DNA from: Syngnathus acus
Lineage: Eukaryota; Chordata; Actinopteri; Syngnathiformes; Syngnathidae
DNA length: 64,000 bases
Assembly (NCBI RefSeq): GCF_901709675.1
Contig: NC_051089.1
Coordinates: 11,149,976 to 11,213,975, forward strand
Direction: 5' to 3'
Position numbers and translations under genes: made by a program. This document shows, one piece after another, positions 55,521 to 64,000 of the stretch (position 1 is its first letter; the number at the start of each line of letters is the position of its first letter). The notes under the pieces are model-generated. The model saw nothing but the letters and a program-made list of their open reading frames with translations, was not told where the DNA came from and did no database searches.

Positions 55521-58500
55521 GACAACAGTCTACCTCACACAACTTCAATTCAGGTCTGTTGGTGAAAATTGGGCATTTAATTGACAAAAGTAGCAACTGG
55601 CAGTAAAGAAGGTATGCAAAGTACCTTTGCTCTTCTTGACTCTGATCAGTAAACCTATCTCCTATCTATATATTTATTATTGTTGCAGGTGAGCGTAACT
55701 TTATACAACACCACTTGAGTCTCCTCCATCTTTTCTTAAACACAAACTTATATTTTCCTCACCCAAAAATCCTCTAAACCTGGTTGTCCAGTATCACCGA
55801 CTCCAGTGTTTCCAGCTTGTGGCTGTACAATGCATAAACAGCAGTCCGAATCACTGGCTTGTGCTCGAGGCATGTTAAGAAGCGGGAGCGATTCTGACCT
55901 TTACCTCTGCGAGCCAACCCAGGCCCACTCACTGTGATTGGGAGAGGAGGACAGGACTGCCTGAAACATGGCCTTTGTTGCTACGGAGTACATTACCAGA
56001 TTCACAGGGATGAAATCATTCCTTTCAGCCATAAAGTTGTTGTCAGAAATCTACCGTGACTCTCAGGGCTGCTGCACTCATTTTTACCTTCAAAGTGACA
56101 AATTTCAATGTATGCCAGTTTGGAAATTAAGTGCATTGCATGCATGAGAAATCAAAAGCTTCTTCGTTCACTTGCTTGTAAATGATTTACTTAATTACTG
56201 TTGCAGTCTCTCTCTCTTTCGTGCTATCTCTCGCTTCCACTTCCCTGTTAACTCCTCCTCTCAAGGCTCGCCCCTGATGGATGGCGTTTGTGTTCGCATG
56301 CTTGTTATTGGCCAGAGCTTCGGGGCTCAGGGCTTGTGTTTATGAGAGGAGCATGCACTGATTCCACGATAAAACCAGATGTTCCCTTACAAGGCTTTGA
56401 GTCCCTGATCTCGCGCTCATGTCCATATCAGGTATAACCTTCCTGTTGCTCTAATGCCCCCCCCCCCCCCCACTGCAGAGATCCAAAGTGCCTCACGTAG
56501 AACAAGAAACCTTGTAAAAAGCACAACCTTTCCTTTTGTCAGTGCAGAGGTTTGACAGTGTTGTTTTTTTGTGATAATATTCTTACTTACACTTGAATCC
56601 CCCTCCCCCAACCCTAGTGGACATCACAGAATTGGTGTATACCCATTTTTCACTCAAATTCATCATGGAATGAAGCACAGAAAGGGTTACTTGCACGATT
56701 CAGAAAATCTGTCTGGTCTGAGGCGGCCTGGGCACTGTTTCAATAGAAAACATTTGCAGTGAGATCACCTTTGTCCCCTGGCATGGATGGAGTCTTTGAT
56801 AAACACTACATTTAAAAGCATTAGTGGAATTTGGCTAATTCTAAACGTAGAGATAAATACGATACATGTGTATTGTACACGGTGTTTTTATGACTTGATG
56901 GTCAGCGGCTCTTTTCTGCTCGCTTAAAACCAGGTGTACAGTACTGTTACTTGCCGCATCACTAAAAAAAACCAAAAAAACATTGACCTCTCTTAACCAA
57001 TCGGATCTCAGTCATCATGACCGTCCTCGGCCTGAGTTCTAGCACCAAGTCTGAAGACCTTCTGAGGAATCGTTCTATTGTAACCACACGGCCTTGAAAA
57101 AGTGTGAAAAGCGACCACAGGGCGGAACCAGGCTGTTTCAGGGTAGAACCGGTCCAGTGCAAAGGGAGGATTCCATTAGGAAATAGCAATTCTGTCTAAT
57201 GACCAAGGTGAGGGGATGACCATCATGCATTTCACATTTTAATGTTCTTGTGAGTTTAAAAATGTTAAAAATTAAGAGATCAAAAACTTTGGTAGTTACG
57301 GTCTTCACTTAACACGCAGGGTTGAAGCCTTTTGGAGTGTCATTAGTAAAGCCAAAAGAAATATAATTGTTGATCATTTGCTTGCCGAGCTAAACCCTTG
57401 TGAGTTGTTATATATTTAATACCTGTTGTTTCAATATTGTAATAATTATTTTTGAATAAACATTTTCCTTTGATAGTGCAGTTTTCTTTAACCCATATGT
57501 CTGCTGCCTTTTCCAGAGGCTTTGCATCCTCCAGCTAAAAACTCAAGCAGACGCGATAGTCATGTAGAGCTGGGAGGTTAAAACAAAATTTGATTTGGAG
57601 TGTCGAGTATAAGGAAAATATAAAATTTTCAATGGCGCAAAAAAAAAAAGAAGAGGGTTATAACCTACGTTGGACGTTTTTATCTCACTACAATCTCGTT
57701 TTTATCAACCAGCTCTACTGGTAGTATGTGCTATTTTCCCATCAACCCTCATGAGTTCAGACCAGCACAAAGTGGCCACAAAATTTCTGACATTGCCCGT
57801 AAAAACAATTGAAATAGTTCAGTTAATCTGTTGTCCACCTGCTTGCCATCCAATGCAGTTGTGAATATGTATTGTTTGGTGCACTGCAAAAGTTGAAACT
57901 CTGAAGTGTTTTGTGCACCACTTTTTATTCCATGTAAAAATGACATTTTTGCTTAGAAGAACAATTGGAACTGCTCTGCACATTCGCACATGCGTCATGC
58001 GTTCCCATCGTGGGTTTGGATGGCCAATCGCTGTGGTCCAGTGTGGCAGAAAGTGTAAGCTCAGAAAAAACTGTCAGCACTTATATATAGGGACAGAAAA
58101 TTATAGGAGATTTTCCATGTTAACACAACAAAATAGAGAATGTTTACTCAACCGCTGTACCTTTCATTTGACAGTTACATTTGAATGTGTGGCTTCCACT
58201 GTAAATTTAATAGGCACAGCCTCAAACAGCTCGTCTAAATAAATCCTCTCTAACTCGGCTATCCTCGAGCTGTTTGTGCGGTTACATTCTTCCATTTCCC
58301 TTCAATTTGTAGCTTTCTAGACAGCTCGCAATTCAATTAGCAGAGAAGAGAAACAGACACAAAGATGAACGCTCGTATCCCACTCAAATGCATCGTGGCG
58401 GTGTATTTACGCTTGGCATAATCCTGCAAGTAGCTTACAATGCCTGTTTTGGCAACACTGAGAGCTGCCTGCGGACTTTTGATGCAGCCTGCAAAAAGTT

Positions 58501-61290
58501 ATGGGCGGTTTGAACATGAAACATACCATTGTGGTAAAAAGTTCATCACTGACGTCTAAGGGCCGACCTTAGTCAGATTGTGGCATTTATGTCGGCCTTT
58601 GTGTTGTGCTTGTTCTTGTAAGCCCCGCTGTGTCTGGTAAGTGTGAGTCAATGCTGAACTGAATTTTTGGCCTCTAGCAATGCTGCACAGTTATCCTTAT
58701 CAAATCACGATTTGATTGAAAAAGGCATAACGTTGCTGGACCACTTCTTAAACCCACCTACAGACATGAAGTTGAATCGCTTTCTCGCATTGGAAAAGAT
58801 TTCAACTAGCCTCTAAGGTTTTGTCCCACTGATGAATGCATGTCTTTGCATTTCTGTTTTGTCAAAGTCTACAGGTTTTCCAGTTAGGTACCATTTTTAT
58901 TCTGAGCATATCTGCAAATTTCTGAATCTGAATTTTGACTACGTGTACAGTACTCTGCACAGTATGCAGAATTTGACGATTAGATCTGTTATTCCAGCAG
59001 CTGTCAGACAGAAGCGCATTGAATAATATTCAAATTGAGTTCCAAAGGGTCACAAAGGCTCTGAGCTGCCCGTTGGATGGCCATATCTATTTCAAGTTTG
59101 AAAACTGTCGCAAGAAAGTTCAGGTCACACCAGACTTGGTAAGAAGTTTGAGTGCAATGACAAATATACTAGTGATTTTTTTTGCATTTAATTTTGGGTG
59201 GTTTCATTAAAAAAAAAAAAAAGAAACCTTGTCATCATTATTTAAAAACTTCTAATAGTTTATCAACGTCAGCTGCACATTCCAAAAGCATGTGTTTTTT
59301 AAACTTGTATCCAGACAGCATGTACTGGTGGTGGTCTACACTCATTTAAAGTAGCTTACATGTCCATAACAGATTAAAGTAAACCCACTAATTGAAATAT
59401 GTTAAGTTTAGTGTTGCTGAAAATACACAATCTCAACTAAAAGCAGCCGAGACACCGATAGCAGAGGCAGGAAAGTTGCACATTGTGATAAAACCCAGGC
59501 CCAAAAGTAAGGGGAGTGGGGGTTTCCTCTTGGATGTCTGGTGTCTGATTTCAATACAGTACATGCTTTTAATGGTTAGTAGCAGCCAAGGAAAGATAGC
59601 TGGGTATGAATATTGTACAAATGCCACGGCAGTAGTGGCACAGACTTAAGAAAAATACCGCAAGTCATTTTTTAAAATTCTCTTAACAGCGTGCAAAGTT
59701 CATAAATATCAACACTCTGTCTTTTATTGTCACCCTTTTCCTGTCTTTGTTGCAATCCATTACTTATTTGACAATACTGCCATGTTTTTGTGGTTCAGAA
59801 ATGCAGTACGTGGAACTCCATAACCTGATACAGGGTTGCAGTTTTTCTCGCGCCGCTAGATACGTGGTGTTGAATTACTCTGTACAGCAAAGAGTCTCCA
59901 ACTGGATGTTTTTGAGAGGTTTAAAGTTGCAGGACGTGGCCCCAAAACGTTTATAAATTTTATGAGGTTATCGTTGGAAAGCTTGTTAAAGACAGAAACT
60001 GTCAACATATAATAATAATGTGTGACAAGTATAAAAGACGATCTTCATTCCTTTTGGGTATGGCCTTACGCGACTTGGATGGACTTGGAATTTTAGAACA
60101 AGGGCAGCAAAGATGTGGAACTGCAAACTTGATAGCGAGAATTCTTTGGATGCCGATATTATCAGCAGCAGTGTATATTAAACTCATTGGAGCCATTCCA
60201 ACTAGGACAAATAGCATGTCCAAAGTAATGTTTTGGACGGCTTCTGAAAGTTGACCTGGGGGTGACATTTTGCTTACTTATTTTCCCTTGTCAAAGATTT
60301 TTCACGGACCTGCCAGGTTACCCTGCAGACACTTGGAGGCCTCTGAACATCTTATTTATACAAACCTTCAATCATGTTAATTACATATCGATTTCAGTGG
60401 GAAGGTGTAGAGATGGAAGAATGGACGACTGTGTCTTCCTGACAATTTTGTGGGTATATTAATCTGTTCCCTCACATGACATGTAGTCATCGGACTAGGA
60501 AATAGGTTGGTACACAAAAACAATTACCTATGCGCAGAAAAAAAACAGCAGATTAACATGGCAGTCATCATAATATGCTGTCATTTGGAGGGTGAAGTCT
60601 AGGGTTCATTTCCAGGCCTCTATGACTGGAGAAAAAATACACTTCCTGTTCTTGTTTCCTGTTTGGGGGCTAATGAACATTCATTGGCGTCACACTTTCC
60701 AGACAACTGCCTGTAGAGTGCTCTGAACACTTACTTATACGATCAGCGAGTTATAAAAAAAATAAAAAGATAACTAATCACCGATCCAATCGAGAAGCAC
60801 TTCCACTTTTGTGTTTTTGCAGATTCACTTTAGAAGTCATTCTATATGTTTATGCTATGTTCAAAACAGAGACAAAGCATCTCTTGTTTCTTGAGTGGAT
60901 TTTTTTATTGTGGGATACGACCGTCGCTGTGCCACACCACAACAGAAAAGACGAGAAAGAAAAATGCATGAATTTTGATTCAACAAAATTTCATAGAGTG
61001 CAACCAAAATTTGTGACTATTTACTGTTGAAATTATGAAGATTTGGTGGAATGTTAATCCCAAAAAGTTCTCTAAATAATCGATTATCAAAGATCATTTT
61101 TGAAAAATTGCATAATCGATAACTTAACTCAATCTAATTTTTGCACCGCCACACATTTTATGGATATTTCTATATTGCATTGTCCAAACTTTAGAATTTA
61201 GTTTCAAATCTCAGTTTGCACATTTCCTAGCGGAGTTGCCAACTTTCACATGCTATATGTACTGAAACAAACATAAAGCCTTATAGGTGT
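55521..61290. other. pde3b intron 1, unassigned
   Basis: Contains a 15-base poly(C) run (56457-56471) and several short open frames (57913-58242, 58832-59210, 59747-59956 and 60002-60268) without motifs, splice context or known family. A fragment around 61075-61125 with paired aatcgatt-type motifs may be an old repeat. No pde3b exon 2 could be recognised. Confidence 0.4.
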
Positions 61291-61319
61291 GCTAATCTCA
61301 TCAATAAACTGCACTCGTG

Positions 61320-61404
61320 TACAAATGTTCAAACATTCTGGGGCCACTTTTCATGGAAAACACTAAATTGCCCAGGTGACCCCAAACTTTTGAACGGTAG
61401 TGTA
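61320..61404 (+). mobile_element. Right-end fragment of a second Tc1-like family
   Basis: aaacattctggggccacttt, then aggtgaccccaaacttttga and acggtagtgta, is the characteristic terminal repeat of a fish Tc1-like element. No left partner lies in range. Confidence 0.6.
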
Positions 61405-63940
61405 ACTATCACATATAGCAATGAATTATTTGCACATAGTATATTCATATTTATACCCAATTTATATATTTTTGTAGCACTGTATGTATTTTTTTAACCT
61501 CCCCTTGAACACAGCAAGTGATTCACACCTTTTCAATTTATTATCATAATTTCGTGTATGAACATCTTGACGTAGACACACCTTTGCTTTTTATGAGGTC
61601 TTATCTTTAATTTTTTAAAGTCACTTGTGCTCCTGAAGTTATCCTTGTCATTACTTGTATTCAAAGGAGTGTTTTATTGAGGCTAGAGTATTTATTACAT
61701 TGGTTGGCTGTAAACTTGAATTGCCTGACATTAACAAACTGAGTTAAGTGTTGCGCATCTACAATTTAACTTTTATGACGCATTCCTCATTTGTCATTAA
61801 AGAACGAAGCATTTTTTTCCGTTTGTGTTGATGTAATACTTGTACACTTATGTGCAGGTGTGCACATAAAAATTTTGGTGTGGTCCCTTTTTTTTTTTTA
61901 ATGATGGTAAATATAAAGATTAACAGCACATCTGGGTATACTAGTCAAGTATGCCATGCTTTTCTTTTGATTTGATTTTGCATGTGTCAGCAGTGCAAGC
62001 CAACAAGAACAGAGACTTTTCTTTCGTGTTGCCAACCTAAATATATTGTCACTGTAATCAGTGCCTTCCCTGACTGCCCTAGCAACTTTAGTCTGCATGT
62101 GCACTGCTGCTGAAAATGTTCAAGCATTCCCTGTCTGCATACTAAACGACACCTAGATTGCCAATTTAGGAGTATTAACTGGCACATTTTTTAACCTGAT
62201 CAGAATCTCAGAACAACATGTTTTCAAACTTAGGGTCTCATTTTATTGAAATGAATTGAACATTATTTGTAAAGATTTGTTTTCCGAATGTTAGAAAACT
62301 CGTAAGCAATGTGAATACAAATTTATTGAGAATGTGGTGCATAGGCATGATACTTCCTTCTTTCATAACACCGTTGGCCAGCAAGCCAGTGCTTTAGCAC
62401 TTTGCTTTATGACATGACTCGCACTGGCAAGTTCAAGCTACAGCATCTCACATAAGTGAGCACATGGCTCATGTTTTTGTAAATATTTCATAGTGTCTTT
62501 CCATTGGACAACACAAGAGAAATGACACTAAAATGTAAAGTAGTCAGTATGCAGGTTGTATAACGGTGTCAATTTACTGTCTCCCCCAAATTAACTCAAC
62601 ACTCTGTAAAGTGCAGGCAACAAATGTGAGTGCACTCTTAAGTGAAACTGTCCAAATTAGGCCCGATTAGCCATTTTGCCTCTCTAGTCTTGTGGAACTT
62701 GTGGAACAAGAAAACACAAAGAGACAAACCGCAGAGCTCTCGTCAGTTTCTTTGTTCTCTTCCATATATTTTTTTTTCCTTCCTGTGACTGTGCGTGTCT
62801 TGGCAGCCGGAGCTCAGTCCTCATTATCAGCGCGGGTCGCCACAGGCTGACGTCAGCATGGGTACCTCCATACAAATGTCCTGCCTGCCATTGATACCTT
62901 TTCTCTGGGGGCTCCTGCTCACACACGCTCTAGTTAGCATGTTTTTATCAGTTTGCGCAAGGTCCATTCTCTCACACCACAGTGCTACAGCCTCGCCAAT
63001 ATGACACACAGGTGCAACTAGCCGGCCCTCTTATAGCTTGCTCAAATTTATTGAGTCCTGTTAACAGATATTTACGACTTCTCTCAAGTTGAGTGCTTTC
63101 GTTTTTCAATGTCCTACTTTTATGCTCGAAGGCCAGAATGTTTTTGTTAATTTTTTTTGGGTGCTTCTGTCAACGTGCTCCACATTTGATTGTGTTGCTC
63201 GAATGCACATATGGGCTTAGTATGTGGTGAGAGGAAAGCACATCAATTAGAGCCGTTGACAAGTTTGCTTATGACTTCGGAATGCAAGCATGTCCTTGAA
63301 CACCAAAATGTGTTTGGTGTGAGAAGTATTGTATTGTTGTTATGCAAGCATGTTGGCATGTGACAACAGCTTAGTTGACTGTCACCTCATCTATACCATC
63401 ATGTCATGTTGTCATAACATCACTGAAGAAAATATCTTCTATTCATTGAGAGACAACCCACCCTGTCCGTTTTTTTAGAATTTTTTTCTTGTAGCACATA
63501 CATTAAGCTGTGTGTTTTGACCTGGGTGGCAATGGTGGCACCGGCCAGTCCATTCCAGCAACCCATGTCTTTAGGAAGTGAATCGTTCCACTGAAAGATG
63601 TACCGTCCTTGAGTTGTTGCTCTCGTTATCGATCTGATATTGATACTGACTTGGTATCGATGGTTTTGTAACATTTTTGATTCCCTCTGTCTCCACCATG
63701 GAGCACTGTTTTATTTACTGATGCACAGAGTCCACAATGGGAGAAAAAGTACAGCACCTTCGCTCATCAATGAAAAGCACTTTCTCACTTTTGTCTACAT
63801 TCTGCACATTGAAAATGAAAACAAAATGTTTCTTGTCCTCTTGTTTCTCACGACTTTGATATTGTGATACCAACGTAGCTACTTCATTTACGCTACGAGG
63901 GACTCCTCTGACACAAATAAAAATAAAACATGCATGATCA
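61405..63940. other. pde3b intron 1, unassigned
   Basis: A perfect TGACGTCA is at 62848-62855, within gctgacgtcagc. No exon or repeat is recognised over most of this stretch. Minor open frames at 61898-62187 and 62684-63009 lack support. Confidence 0.4.
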
Positions 63941-63944
63941 GTCT

Positions 63945-64000
63945 AAGGTGCCCTTTTGCCCAATGTCAGCTGGGATGGGCTCCAGTTTACCCAAAACGCT
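63945..64000 (+). repeat. L2-like tail running off the window end
   Basis: gcccaatgtcagctgggatg followed by ggctccag matches the same 3' retroposon region as 12715-12778. It is cut by the window edge. Confidence 0.5.

Noticed and set aside
57913-58242. 109-codon plus-strand open frame in pde3b intron 1
   Set aside because: Searched by eye for PDE3B exon 2 content (NH2-conserved region 2 or catalytic motifs) and found none. No acceptor or donor pair fits.
60002-60268. Open frames on both strands with mildly protein-like composition
   Set aside because: Neither strand shows a known family or exon borders. Overlapping frames on both strands argue for chance.

Overview
The window is nuclear DNA from a bony fish, probably a percomorph teleost. 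This rests on the vertebrate exon-intron structure of three recognisable genes and on fish-type dispersed repeats: Tc1/mariner and hAT DNA elements, a tRNA-derived SINE, L2-like tails, and long GATA, CA and TTTG microsatellites. The species cannot be fixed from sequence alone. No bacterial features, CRISPR arrays or viral genes were seen.

Layout. 1-13.5 kb is mostly intergenic and repeat-rich: an internally deleted Tc1-like element (about 41-957), a tRNA-SINE (1496-1804), a short hAT element with a perfect 8-bp target duplication (2687-3009), several microsatellites, a 22-bp cryptic minisatellite (10735-10866), and a CpG-rich island (9.84-10.2 kb) that may hold a short first exon on the minus strand. 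13.57-34.09 kb is rras2 (R-Ras2/TC21 small GTPase, minus strand, six coding exons, 202 codons, first intron 16.9 kb). 35.97-42.98 kb is copb1 (coatomer subunit beta, minus strand, 21 coding exons, 953 codons), with a probable non-coding first exon near 43.85 kb. From 44.795 kb the first coding exon of pde3b (cGMP-inhibited phosphodiesterase 3B, plus strand, 290 codons) lies in a CpG island. Everything from 45,665 to the window end is then best read as its first intron; no further pde3b exon was recognised.

Function and context. The three genes are unrelated housekeeping or signalling genes: Ras-family signalling, COPI vesicle coat, and cAMP hydrolysis at the ER or lipid-droplet membrane. Their linkage matches the block RRAS2-COPB1-(PSMA1)-PDE3B of human 11p15. 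Here psma1 is not between copb1 and pde3b, so these two genes are head-to-head about 0.8-0.9 kb apart and may share a promoter region.

The points most worth a second look are an rras2 CAAX box ending in Val instead of the human Phe, an apparent excess of perfect TGACGTCA (CRE) palindromes in pde3b intron 1, the possible orphan first exon beside a 164-bp GATA array, a tRNA-Ser(GCT)-like pseudogene in rras2 intron 1, and several young DNA transposons with intact target duplications. I found no convincing unknown multi-gene system.
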